From contig DBTT01000004.1 in assembly GCA_002307185.1 (NCBI GenBank), forward strand, positions 135,231 through 161,661: DNA of 26,431 nucleotides, given 5' to 3'. The stretch is from Bacteroidales bacterium UBA1309 (GTDB lineage Bacteria; Bacteroidota; Bacteroidia; Bacteroidales; Dysgonomonadaceae). How positions within the stretch are numbered: position 1 is the first letter of the stretch; each line of letters starts with the position of its first letter. The notes below the pieces were generated by a model. The model ran no database searches. It saw only the letters and a program-made list of their open reading frames with translations, and was not told the origin of the DNA. This document shows, one piece after another, positions 16,165 to 24,376 of the stretch. The translations under genes and the position numbers were made by a program.

Positions 16165-16244
16165 CATTATCATTCGGATACTCGATTTTCGCTTTCTAGT
16201 TGGTGCATTATATGCATCAAGAGCCATCGTTGTATCATGTAGAT
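16129..16244 (-). ncRNA. Candidate cis-antisense small RNA in the susC leader (DonS-like)
   Basis: On the minus strand a -7 box TACATTTG (16256 to 16249) is followed about 85 bases later by an intrinsic terminator (16164 to 16129). The terminator has 12-nt arms at 16153-16164 and 16137-16148 around a GGCA loop, then eight T residues at 16129-16136. Four of its pairs are G-U wobbles, which become A-C mismatches on the plus strand, so the hairpin is strong only in minus-strand RNA. The predicted RNA is about 115 nt and wholly antisense to the susC leader. Bacteroides fragilis DonS, a repressor of a sigma/anti-sigma/SusC/SusD locus, has the same placement. The -33 box is poor. Confidence 0.62.
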
Positions 16245-16248
16245 ACTG

Positions 16249-16256
16249 CAAATGTA
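16249..16256 (-). promoter_or_regulatory. -7 box for the antisense RNA candidate
   Basis: Minus-strand TACATTTG matches TAnnTTTG exactly. The region 19-21 bases upstream reads TGGG instead of TTTG, so the -33 contact is weak. Confidence 0.5.
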
Positions 16257-16361
16257 CAATATTTTTTTTCGTAAGTACCCACTTATCAAAAAAACAATCT
16301 CTTTGTCATTCAAGTGAATGACTATATCGCCTTATAATTTAATCCTATAAAACTCAACCAG

Positions 16362-19300
16362 ATGAATAGACAAAAATCAAGTTTCTATCGGCTGCTTTTC
16401 TGCTTGCTTTTTTTAGCATCCACGGCAGTGAGTTTCGCTCAAATAACGTTTAACGCTCAGAATCAGAAAATCAGGCAAGTGATTCGCCTGATTGAAAAGA
16501 ATAGCTCCTACAGCTTTTTCTACAACAATGATCTTCCTGGATTGGATAAGACTGTCACCGTCAGCGCCAAGGATCAAAGCATAGAATCTATTTTAAAACA
16601 AATATTTCAGGGCACAGGCATTAACTATAAAATTGATGCGGATAAACAAATTGCTTTAACAAACGAAAATATCCCTGATAACCAAACAACCGTGGGGGTG
16701 GAAACGGTAACTTTGGGAAAATTGCGTACGATAACCGGTATCGTTCTCGATGCTTCCACTGGCGAACCCCTTATTGGCGTGAACGTCATCACAAACGATC
16801 CGCGCAACAGCGTGGTAACAGATCTTGAGGGGCATTTTTCCATTCAAGTTGCTCAAGGATCTATCCTCGATTGCTCTTATATGGGTTACATAAGTAAAAA
16901 AATAACGGTGGGCAAGCAATCACTGTTCAAGATAACACTTGAAGCCGATGAGAAAAAGCTTGACGAAATTGTGGTCGTGGGATACGGCACACAGAAAAAG
17001 GTGAATCTGACAGGATCTGTGGCATCCATTTCGGCGTCCGACATTGCAAACAAACCCGTTTCAAATACTTCCCAGGCATTAGCCGGATTAGTTCCCGGCT
17101 TAAGTGTCGTACAGTCATCGGGAAGACCCGGAGCAAGCGCAACGGTCAACCTGCGAGGAACAGGCACTTTCTCCACCGCGGGCAATGCTCCATTGGTGCT
17201 TATTGACGGAATGTCGGGCAATATCGACGATGTTGACCCTAATGACGTGCAAAGCATTTCTTTCTTGAAAGATGCCGCATCCGCCTCAATTTATGGCAAC
17301 CGGGCAGCAAACGGAGTAATATTAATCGAGACAAAGAAAGGAGCGGAAGGAAAGACTGTCATCAGCTACAACAATTCTTTCGGTTGGCAAAGCCCTTCCG
17401 AGATTCCCGATTTCCTTCCTTCATGGGAGTATGCCACATATTACAATGAAGCAATGACAAACATGGGCAAAGCTGCAGCTTACACAGATGCCCAGATACA
17501 AAAATACAAGGATGGTTCTGATCCTGACAATTATCCTAATGTCAATCACTTGAAATGGCTGCTGAATAGTGGATCCGGTTTCCAACAGAAACATAATATA
17601 GGCGTGCAGGGAGGAAACTCTTCATTGTCATACAATTTTTCTGCCAATTATATGCATCAGGATGGAATGACTAAGAAAACATCGAATGACAGGTACAACA
17701 TATTGTGGAATATGTCTGCCAACATCCTCAAAGGCCTCACTCTGAAGGTGAATCTGGACGCTTACACGACAACCTACAAGTCTCCTAACGGGCAGCCCTC
17801 AAGCATAGAAGGGATAATCGGCTATTCCGTGCGAGAAGGTCCTGTATATGCCGGGAAAAAGTCTGACGGCACGTATGGTTACCAGGACAATTATAGCCCT
17901 GAGGCATGGCTTGCAAGCTCATCTTTTTACAAAAGTACAAATGCCAACTTGATAGGAAACACCCAATTGATCTGGCAAACACCAATAGATGGTTTGTCGA
18001 TCACCGGCAAAGCAGGCATCAACTACAACTACAATTACAATAAGTCTTTTATAGCCCAAACCGATTTTGACGACAGCAAGACCGTTGGGCCTGCATCCTT
18101 AGGGGTTTCTTCAAACAATGCGACATATAAATCGTTGGAAGGATTGGTTACATACAAGAAACAGTTCAACGTACATTCGATCAATATATTAGCGGGAACA
18201 TCATCCGAGACATATGCCTACAACAATTTGTACGCATATCGGAACACTTATCCGAACAATAGCCTCTACGAACTGAATGCAGGTTCGGCCTCGTCCGCTT
18301 CCAATTCGGGATATCTAAACGAATGGGGGCTTATGTCCTTCTTTGGAAGAATAAACTATGCCTTGATGGATAAGTATTTGTTTGAGGCTAATATCCGCTA
18401 CGATGGGTCTTCGCGTTTTGCTCCTGGTCACCGCTGGGGGATGTTCCCGTCTTTTTCTGCGGGATGGAGAATTTCGGAAGAAGATTTCTGGAAGAAGACA
18501 TCATTGAGCAATATCGTGGATAATCTCAAGCTGCGTGCCTCCTGGGGGGTGCTTGGCAACCAGAACATAGGAACATACCCTTACCAACAAACATATTCTT
18601 TAGGCGAGAATGCTGTCATTGGGACCACCCCCACTCTTATGTCGGGCACAAGGGTGAATACATACAACAACCAGGATATTACATGGGAAAATACTTCTGT
18701 GACCGACGTCGGGATCGATTTCAGCCTACTGAATGGACTCCTCACAGCCAATCTAGATTATTTCCACAAATATACTTACAACATACTCTCTTCTGTCCAA
18801 TATACGAGCATCATAGGGCGTAGTGTTGGGCAATCGAATGTGGGTGCGGTAGCTAATAACGGGATTGAGGTTAGCTTGGTCTATAACGGTAGGCTAGGCA
18901 AGGACTTTAAATATAGCCTTGCTCCGAATTTCACATTTGTCAAGAATGTTGTTAAAAAATTGGCTGACGGAGCTTCTCGCGACCTTAACAATGGGCTGAT
19001 CGTGGGTCAACCAATAGGCATAATCTATGGCTACCGCACAAACGGATTGTTTGTTGACCAAGCGGAGATAGATGCCGCACCCACGCAATTGGTGTCTAAA
19101 AGTAATCTGAAACCAGGTTATATTTCCTACAAAGACCTCGGTGACGACAATTCGGTGGATGCTAATAATGATCGTACTGTGCTTGGAAGCACCACTCCCC
19201 AATATTATTATGGGATGACATTGAATGCTTCTTACAAAGGATTCGACTTTTCTTTTTTATTGCAGGGACTTGGGGGTTATCAAAGGCTGATCGGCTCTTA

Positions 19301-19691
19301 CATGGCTTATGCCTTCTATAACGGGGGACAAGTCCAGCGATGGCAGGTGGATAACCGTTGGACTACTGAAAACCCAAACAAATGGGCTAAATATCCTATA
19401 TTGGAAACCCTCAATATGAATAATCCCAATCTTCAGACTTCCGACTATTGGGTAAGGAATGCCAGTTTCCTGAGGATAAAGAATGTTCAAATAGGATACA
19501 CCATTCCCCAAGCGGTTCTTCACAGGATAAAATTGCAATATTGCCGGGTTTTCTTAAGTGGGGAAAACCTCCACAATTTCACATCTTTCTATAAGGGATG
19601 GGATCCTGAAAACCAAATAGGCACAGGAGATTCACCATCTTACTATCCCATTAGCAGCATTTTATCGTTTGGTTGCAATATACGGCTCTGA
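16362..19691 (+). CDS. SusC/RagA-family TonB-linked outer-membrane receptor with STN domain
   Basis: A 1109-residue SusC-like transporter. The signal peptide ends SFA-Q near residue 26. An STN (secretin/TonB short N-terminal) signalling domain spans about 28-100 (FNAQNQKIRQVIRLIEKNSS, VSAKDQSIESILKQIFQGTG). A CarboxypepD_reg-like domain spans about 122-195 (ITGIVLDASTGEPLIGVNV). The TonB-box/linker is LDEIVVVGYGTQKK (200-213), followed by the plug (about 213-320, with VLIDGMSG and ASIYGNRAANGVILIETKKG) and a large barrel ending FGCNIRL. SusC proteins form a lidded pedal-bin importer with SusD. The STN domain implies signalling to the FecR-like protein upstream. No glycosidase, peptidase or sulfatase lies nearby, so the ligand (oligosaccharide or peptide) is unknown. 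Confidence 0.95.
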   Translation: MNRQKSSFYRLLFCLLFLASTAVSFAQITFNAQNQKIRQVIRLIEKNSSYSFFYNNDLPGLDKTVTVSAKDQSIESILKQIFQGTGINYKIDADKQIALTNENIPDNQTTVGVETVTLGKLRTITGIVLDASTGEPLIGVNVITNDPRNSVVTDLEGHFSIQVAQGSILDCSYMGYISKKITVGKQSLFKITLEADEKKLDEIVVVGYGTQKKVNLTGSVASISASDIANKPVSNTSQALAGLVPGLSVVQSSGRPGASATVNLRGTGTFSTAGNAPLVLIDGMSGNIDDVDPNDVQSISFLKDAASASIYGNRAANGVILIETKKGAEGKTVISYNNSFGWQSPSEIPDFLPSWEYATYYNEAMTNMGKAAAYTDAQIQKYKDGSDPDNYPNVNHLKWLLNSGSGFQQKHNIGVQGGNSSLSYNFSANYMHQDGMTKKTSNDRYNILWNMSANILKGLTLKVNLDAYTTTYKSPNGQPSSIEGIIGYSVREGPVYAGKKSDGTYGYQDNYSPEAWLASSSFYKSTNANLIGNTQLIWQTPIDGLSITGKAGINYNYNYNKSFIAQTDFDDSKTVGPASLGVSSNNATYKSLEGLVTYKKQFNVHSINILAGTSSETYAYNNLYAYRNTYPNNSLYELNAGSASSASNSGYLNEWGLMSFFGRINYALMDKYLFEANIRYDGSSRFAPGHRWGMFPSFSAGWRISEEDFWKKTSLSNIVDNLKLRASWGVLGNQNIGTYPYQQTYSLGENAVIGTTPTLMSGTRVNTYNNQDITWENTSVTDVGIDFSLLNGLLTANLDYFHKYTYNILSSVQYTSIIGRSVGQSNVGAVANNGIEVSLVYNGRLGKDFKYSLAPNFTFVKNVVKKLADGASRDLNNGLIVGQPIGIIYGYRTNGLFVDQAEIDAAPTQLVSKSNLKPGYISYKDLGDDNSVDANNDRTVLGSTTPQYYYGMTLNASYKGFDFSFLLQGLGGYQRLIGSYMAYAFYNGGQVQRWQVDNRWTTENPNKWAKYPILETLNMNNPNLQTSDYWVRNASFLRIKNVQIGYTIPQAVLHRIKLQYCRVFLSGENLHNFTSFYKGWDPENQIGTGDSPSYYPISSILSFGCNIRL

Positions 19692-19770
19692 TATAAGTGA
19701 GAAATCACACTCCGAATAAAATGGTAATAAAATCTTGTTGTCACTCTAAATCATTAAAAACTATTTTAAT

Positions 19771-19839
19771 ATGAAGCAAAGCATGATTTTTATCACACCA
19801 CTAAAGTTCGTGATGAAAAAATCATGCCGAGTTGTCTAA
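19771..19839 (+). other. Short open frame between susC and susD
   Basis: A 22-codon frame (MKQSMIFITPLKFVMKKSCR, then VV and stop) begins after an AT-rich stretch like a native start site. Almost all of it is covered by the hairpin at 19781-19827. It may be a leader peptide or chance; coding is not demonstrated. Confidence 0.25.
19781..19827 (+). repeat. Strong hairpin in the susC-susD intergenic region
   Basis: GCATGATTTTTATCAC (19781-19796) pairs with 19810-19827 (GTGATGAAAAAATCATGC), giving 16 pairs with one 2-nt bulge and a 13-base loop. There is no following T-run, so it is not a standard terminator. It could protect the susC 3' end after processing, or slow polymerase and set the SusC:SusD ratio. 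Confidence 0.6.
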
Positions 19840-19906
19840 GAGCGAACCATAGATTGTCTTAAGCCAATTGTTATTTCCATATCATCTAAAAAAACAAATT
19901 AATCGT

Positions 19907-21586
19907 ATGAAAAACAATCATATTATATCAATATTGATAGCAACCTTATCCGTTGTGACAGCTTTTTTTGCTGTAGGTTGTTCCGATATTCTGGATAAAC
20001 AACCAACTACCTCCATATCCGATGCGACTTTTTGGACGGGTGAGAGCGATGCCTTGCTGGCATTGGTAGGGTGTTATGAATTTCCCCACGGGTGGAACCA
20101 CAGTGACTTTGGCCATCCGCAAGGACTTATGTACTTAGACTTGGCAGGAGGAAATGGTGTTGAAAAAGAAAATTTTACTACGCAAGGAATGGCTAGTAGC
20201 AACACGGTTGCCACCAGTGATCTCGTTTATGGATATTGGAGCAATGCGTACACGCAGATTGCGACATACAATACTTTCCTCGACAACATCGGCGCATGCC
20301 CCATGGACGAATCAAAGAAAGAAATATGGATAGCGGAAGTAAAATGTTTACGTGCATACTATTTGTTCAACCTTGCATTTTATTGGGGCAATGTCCCTAT
20401 GCCTTTAACCACGCTCACTGTTTCGCAAGCCAATTCTATTGGTCAGACACCTCAAGACAGCGTTTATTCGCAGGTAGAGAGCGACCTGAAATCGGCCATT
20501 TCCGTATTGCCAAGCACCCGCACATCTTCAGAGTACGGGCGTATGACAACAGGTGCTGCAAGGGTCATCTTGGCGCGTTTGTACCTTGCCCAGGAAAAAT
20601 GGGCAGATGCCTCAGCCGTCCTGAAAACTATTATTGATTCCAATTTTTACAGCTTAGACCGGGCTAATGGAGACAGCAGTTACGGCAAGCTCTTCCAGAT
20701 AGGCGGAGAAACGAGTTCAGAGATGATATTCGTCGTGCAATATCTCAAGGATCAATTTACAACTTCCCGCTATATCTATCTTTTCCCGGAGTGCAATGGA
20801 GGATGGCACCAGTTTGCCCCTTACAACGAGCTAGTAAAAGAATATTTCTGCACGGATGGCAAAGATATCGGGTCTTCATCTGTTTATAGCGAGGACGACC
20901 CCTATTCAAATCGCGATCCGAGGCTTTACGCATCTATATTTTTGCCCCCCTTGGGAAGTTATTCAGGAACAACATTTAACGACATCACCTATAATTGCTA
21001 CAAAGGTGCGGGTACAAACGACTATTTCAGTAAATTTACCCTTTTCAACGGATACTGCCCGAAGAAAGGCTGCGATGCGTCCACCACCGATCTCTACAAC
21101 ACTTATACTTACACGCCCATCATGCGTTATGCCGAAGTATTATTGAGTTATATTGAAGCAGTCAATGAATCGGGATATGGCAACGTCACCCAAGCAATGC
21201 TCGATTTGACAATCAATGACATAAGAGATAGGGTAGGACTACCAGGAATCAATCTGGTAGATTTTTCTACACAAGAGGCATTGAGGCAGGCCATTAGAAA
21301 GGAACGAAGGGTTGAGCTTGCTTTCGAAGGGTTGAGGTATTTCGATGTGCTTCGCTGGGGTACAGCTGCGACAGAATTGAACCACACCTTCACGGGAGTC
21401 AAACTGTCAGATGACCCTTCTGCCGCCAATTATAGAGGAGCAGGTTCCACTGCATCCCCTGTGGATGGAGATATGTATTATCAGTTCGAGACTAGGACAT
21501 GGGATTCTCATAACAGGTATTTCCCCATACCGCAACATGACCTGAATATCAATCCTAACTTAGTTCAAAACACAGGATACAAATAA
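19907..21586 (+). CDS. SusD/RagB-family surface lipoprotein
   Basis: A 559-residue SusD-like ligand-binding lipoprotein that caps the SusC barrel. The lipoprotein signal is MKNNHIISILIATLSVVTAF with lipobox AVGC and lipid-carrying Cys25, followed by SDILDKQPTTSISDATFWTGESDALLAL. TPR-like helical segments typical of the family are visible (YTQIATYNTFLDNI, EVKCLRAYYLFNLAFYWGNVPM, AARVILARLYLAQEKWADASAVLKTII). The C-terminal hallmark REAL-type segment is RKERRVELAFEGLRYFDVLRWG, and the end is RYFPIPQHDLNINPNLVQNTGY. I chose ATG 19907 because the frame's earlier start at 19868 would put 13 polar residues before the signal. The gap to susC is 215 bp, far longer than usual. Confidence 0.95.
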   Translation: MKNNHIISILIATLSVVTAFFAVGCSDILDKQPTTSISDATFWTGESDALLALVGCYEFPHGWNHSDFGHPQGLMYLDLAGGNGVEKENFTTQGMASSNTVATSDLVYGYWSNAYTQIATYNTFLDNIGACPMDESKKEIWIAEVKCLRAYYLFNLAFYWGNVPMPLTTLTVSQANSIGQTPQDSVYSQVESDLKSAISVLPSTRTSSEYGRMTTGAARVILARLYLAQEKWADASAVLKTIIDSNFYSLDRANGDSSYGKLFQIGGETSSEMIFVVQYLKDQFTTSRYIYLFPECNGGWHQFAPYNELVKEYFCTDGKDIGSSSVYSEDDPYSNRDPRLYASIFLPPLGSYSGTTFNDITYNCYKGAGTNDYFSKFTLFNGYCPKKGCDASTTDLYNTYTYTPIMRYAEVLLSYIEAVNESGYGNVTQAMLDLTINDIRDRVGLPGINLVDFSTQEALRQAIRKERRVELAFEGLRYFDVLRWGTAATELNHTFTGVKLSDDPSAANYRGAGSTASPVDGDMYYQFETRTWDSHNRYFPIPQHDLNINPNLVQNTGYK

Positions 21587-21714
21587 CCAGCCACCCAAGT
21601 AAAATAAAGGTCTGCCTTGGAATGTCGAAGGCTAATTCATGTATAAAATTCCGATAAAGATTGTTTTCGGAGACAGGCTTTTATTAGATAATATTGTCCC
21701 GAAGAATCCTAAAG

Positions 21715-21748
21715 AAGCCCTTCTGCCCTTGAGGCTGGAGGGCTTTTG
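21715..21748 (+). terminator. Intrinsic terminator after susD
   Basis: AAGCCCTTCTGCC (21715-21727) pairs with GGCTGGAGGGCTT (21733-21745) around a CTTGA loop, with one wobble and one mismatch, followed by TTTTG. It separates the SusC/SusD unit from the thiamine operon. Confidence 0.8.
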
Positions 21749-21837
21749 TGGTGCAGCGGATAGCACTTTTACACCCAATTGTTAGGCTGTAGCTCAAAAA
21801 TATATCCTGACATGCCTGTATTGCTATAAAAAAATCC

Positions 21838-21845
21838 TATCTTTG
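21838..21845 (+). promoter_or_regulatory. -7 box of the thiamine operon
   Basis: TATCTTTG matches TAnnTTTG and lies about 10 bases before the riboswitch, where the transcription start is needed. The -33 element is not evident at normal spacing. Confidence 0.65.
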
Positions 21846-21852
21846 CGCCGAC

Positions 21853-21937
21853 ATTATCGAGGGGTGCCTTAAAACAACGGGCTGAGATCATACCCATTTT
21901 ACCTGATCCGGGTAGTGCCGGCGGAGGGAAAAGATAG
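21853..21937 (+). promoter_or_regulatory. TPP riboswitch (THI element)
   Basis: The aptamer binds thiamine pyrophosphate and represses the genes below it. Conserved parts appear in order: GAGGGGTGCC (21859-21868), GGGCTGAGATCATACCC (21879-21895), ACCTGATCCGGGTAGTGCC (21901-21919) and GGCGGAGGGAAAAGATA. These match the core of the class, with CTGAGA recognising the pyrimidine and ACCTGAT...GCGNAGGGA forming the pyrophosphate side. P1 can form from TATC near 21855 and GATA near 21932. All genes following it act in thiamine uptake. Confidence 0.95.
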
Positions 21938-22137
21938 ATCTTCATATGCATCATAATTGGCTGATTCGGAAATATCCGGATTGGAAGATTCTAAAATCAG
22001 CAAATTAAAATTACCCTTGAGACGTTTATTCCATTTATCCTGATTTTCCATCGCGAGGGGAAATCCGTTGTGGATTATTCTGTCTCAACCTGTTTGGGGC
22101 ACTCCCTCCCATTATTTTTTATTTAATTCAACGTTAC
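21938..22137 (+). promoter_or_regulatory. Leader between TPP aptamer and receptor gene
   Basis: A 200-base leader that should hold the expression platform. It includes a GCTGATT/AATCAGC pair (21960-21966 with 21995-22001), an AATCC/GGATT hairpin (22062-22076) nested in a GAGGG/CCCTC pairing (22055-22059 with 22104-22108), and then a T-rich tract (22111-22124). The last arrangement could be a weak terminator. Control of translation is the alternative. A 74-codon frame at 22068-22292 overlapping it is a shadow of the receptor gene. Confidence 0.4.
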
Positions 22138-24369
22138 ATGAAACAGAAAATAACTTATTTGTGCATGCTTGCAGCGATGAGTGCCTCGATGCAAGCCGAA
22201 AACGGACCCGACAGTTTGAAACAGGTGAAGCTCAACGAAGTGGTGGTGTCGGCCATCCGTGCAGGAAAGAATACCCCGGTGGCCTTCAATAGCTTCAACG
22301 AACAGGAAATCAAGAAAGAAAATGCAGCCAAAAACATTCCCTATTTATTGCAAACCCTCCCTTCTGTGGTTGCCTTCTCCGAAGACGGATCTGGCATAGG
22401 CAACACCTCGTTGCGTATCCGTGGCGTGGATGCTTCACGCATCAATGTCACCTTGAATGGGATGCCTCTCAACAACCCCGAAAGCCAGGAAGTGTATTGG
22501 GTCGATTTTCCTGATGTGTCCAATGCCTTGCAAAGCATGCAGGTGCAACGGGGAGTCGGGACCTCTTCCAACGGTACGGCGTCGATGGGTGGTAGTATCT
22601 CATTGAACACGGCTGGTGCACGCCCGAAGGCTTATGGCGAAATAAATGGTTCGCTGGGAAGCTACAACACCTACCTCTATACTATTTCGGGAGGAACAGG
22701 TATCCTTAAAAATGGACTTTCGTTGGATGGACGTTATTCGCAAGTGCGTGGCGATGGGTATATCCGCAACGGAAAAGTAGATCATCAAGGCATTTATGCA
22801 GCACTGTCCTATTATGCAGACAAGGACTTGTTCCGATTCAGCTATTTGCACGGAACGGAACACACGGGTATTACTTGGGAAGGAATTTCCCCTGAGCAGA
22901 TGGCTTTAGACCGCCGCTACAACCCGGCTGGAGAATACACCGACGACAACGGAAACACCCAGTATTATAAAAATGAAACCGACAATTACTATTCGGATAT
23001 CCTTCAGGCAACTTATTCCCGTTTCTTGAGTCAAAAACTGACCTTGAACAGTAGTTTGAGCTACAACCACGGGTATGGATATTATGAAAATTACAAGACA
23101 AGCCGCAACTTTGAATCTTATTACGGATTAGCAGACCAGACTGTTGACGGGGTCACTTATACCGAATCGGATGCTGTTCATCGAAAGATCATGAAAAATG
23201 ATTTCTATGTGGCCAACGCATCCCTGTCTTATAAGGAAGGCAAGCTCAGCCTTACCGGCGGAGGCATGGCGAGCCTCTATGATGGGGCCAATTACGGGCA
23301 CATCGTCTGGGTGAAATACAACCAGAATATTCCGAATGGATATGAATGGTACCGGAACGACAATAAGAAATACGATTACAATCTTTTCGGAAAAGCTTCC
23401 TACCAGGTTTCATCGCAGTTTTCAGTGTTTGGAGATGTGCAATATCGCTACGTGGATTATCGCTTGAGCGGATTGGACGACGATTTAGTGTTGATTCCCA
23501 GCAAGAACTACTATAGCTTTTTCAACCCTAAATTGGGATTGAGCTATCAGTTGGATCAAAACAACCGTCTGGGCGAAGTGTATGCTTCCGCTTCGGTGGC
23601 CAACCGAGAGCCGTTGCGGGCCGACCTGAAGGAAGGAATCAAGGGCGGAAACACTAAACAAATCAAGCCTGAACGTCTTTTTGACTACGAACTCGGATAC
23701 CGCATCAACAAATCAAACTATGCCTTCAATGCCAATTTTTACTACATGGACTACAAAGACCAAATGGTGCAAACCGGAAAATTGAACGACGTAGGATACA
23801 AATTGATGGAGAATGTGGGGAAAAGCTACCGTGCCGGAATTGAACTTGCCGGCTCATACACTCCAGTAAAATTTGTTCGCTTGGATGCAAACGTCACTTT
23901 CAGCCAAAATAAAATCAAGGATTACACGGCCTATTTCGACATCCTGGATGCCGACTGGAATACGGTCGGGCAAAATTCCGAATTTCATAAAAAGACCAAC
24001 ATCTGTTTCTCGCCCGATGTCATTAGTAGCGGCATCATCACCCTGATCCCTGCCGAAGGGGTCAACATTTCCATGATCGGGAAATATGTGGGCAAACAAT
24101 ATTTGGACAACACATCTGACAACGTCACCAGCTTGCCCGGCTATTTCTTCTCAAACCTTGTCGTGGGATTCACCCGCAAGGTGAAAGGATTGGGAGAAAT
24201 GGAACTTCAGGTGTATGTGAACAATGCGTTCGACAAGAAATATGTAGCCAACGGATGGGCCGGAGCATATTATTACGAAGGATCCAGCGAAAAGCAGTAT
24301 GCCGATGCCATTGGCTACTACCCTCAAGCCGAACGTAACTTCATGACGCGTTTATCTTTGAAATTCTAA
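22138..24369 (+). CDS. TonB-dependent outer-membrane receptor, probable thiamine receptor
   Basis: A 743-residue outer-membrane receptor. The signal peptide is MKQKITYLCMLAAMSASMQA. A TonB-box-like VKLNEVVVSAIRAG lies near 30-43. The plug runs at about 45-150 (IPYLLQTLPSVVAFSEDGSG, TSLRIRGVDASRINVTLNGM, VQRGVGTSSNGTASMGGSI), followed by a barrel ending MTRLSLKF. There is no carboxypeptidase-like or STN domain. It is the first gene under a TPP riboswitch, followed after 7 bases by a PnuC-type transporter. This matches the predicted thiamine receptor (Omr1/OMthi) of Bacteroides. The function comes from context, since general receptor features do not reveal the ligand. Confidence 0.93.
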   Translation: MKQKITYLCMLAAMSASMQAENGPDSLKQVKLNEVVVSAIRAGKNTPVAFNSFNEQEIKKENAAKNIPYLLQTLPSVVAFSEDGSGIGNTSLRIRGVDASRINVTLNGMPLNNPESQEVYWVDFPDVSNALQSMQVQRGVGTSSNGTASMGGSISLNTAGARPKAYGEINGSLGSYNTYLYTISGGTGILKNGLSLDGRYSQVRGDGYIRNGKVDHQGIYAALSYYADKDLFRFSYLHGTEHTGITWEGISPEQMALDRRYNPAGEYTDDNGNTQYYKNETDNYYSDILQATYSRFLSQKLTLNSSLSYNHGYGYYENYKTSRNFESYYGLADQTVDGVTYTESDAVHRKIMKNDFYVANASLSYKEGKLSLTGGGMASLYDGANYGHIVWVKYNQNIPNGYEWYRNDNKKYDYNLFGKASYQVSSQFSVFGDVQYRYVDYRLSGLDDDLVLIPSKNYYSFFNPKLGLSYQLDQNNRLGEVYASASVANREPLRADLKEGIKGGNTKQIKPERLFDYELGYRINKSNYAFNANFYYMDYKDQMVQTGKLNDVGYKLMENVGKSYRAGIELAGSYTPVKFVRLDANVTFSQNKIKDYTAYFDILDADWNTVGQNSEFHKKTNICFSPDVISSGIITLIPAEGVNISMIGKYVGKQYLDNTSDNVTSLPGYFFSNLVVGFTRKVKGLGEMELQVYVNNAFDKKYVANGWAGAYYYEGSSEKQYADAIGYYPQAERNFMTRLSLKF

Positions 24370-24376
24370 TAAAAAC

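Larger units (their letters stand above)
16052..16361 (+). promoter_or_regulatory. Long leader region of the susC-like gene
   Basis: These 310 bp should contain the sigma-dependent promoter and 5' leader of susC. A gene-start-like segment at 16086-16117 holds a five-codon frame (MKKHL, stop). Imperfect hairpins lie at 16200-16220 (TTGGTGCAT/ATGCATCAA) and 16227-16241 (GTATC/GATAC), and a perfect dyad TCATTCA/TGAATGA at 16306-16321. A minus-strand RNA candidate lies inside. No terminator is seen after the anti-sigma gene on the plus strand, so read-through is possible. Confidence 0.5.

Noticed and set aside
15994..16251. 85-codon minus-strand frame starting just after the antisense -7 box
   Set aside because: The frame runs through an intrinsic terminator after about 30 codons and ends inside the anti-sigma gene on the other strand; a noncoding RNA explains the promoter and terminator better.
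16100..16361. Possible invertible promoter or insertion sequence remnant before susC
   Set aside because: I found no long inverted repeats flanking the segment and no recognisable transposase or recombinase sequence.
22068..22292. 74-codon frame beginning in the riboswitch leader
   Set aside because: It overlaps the start of the thiamine receptor in another frame and lacks any recognisable feature.
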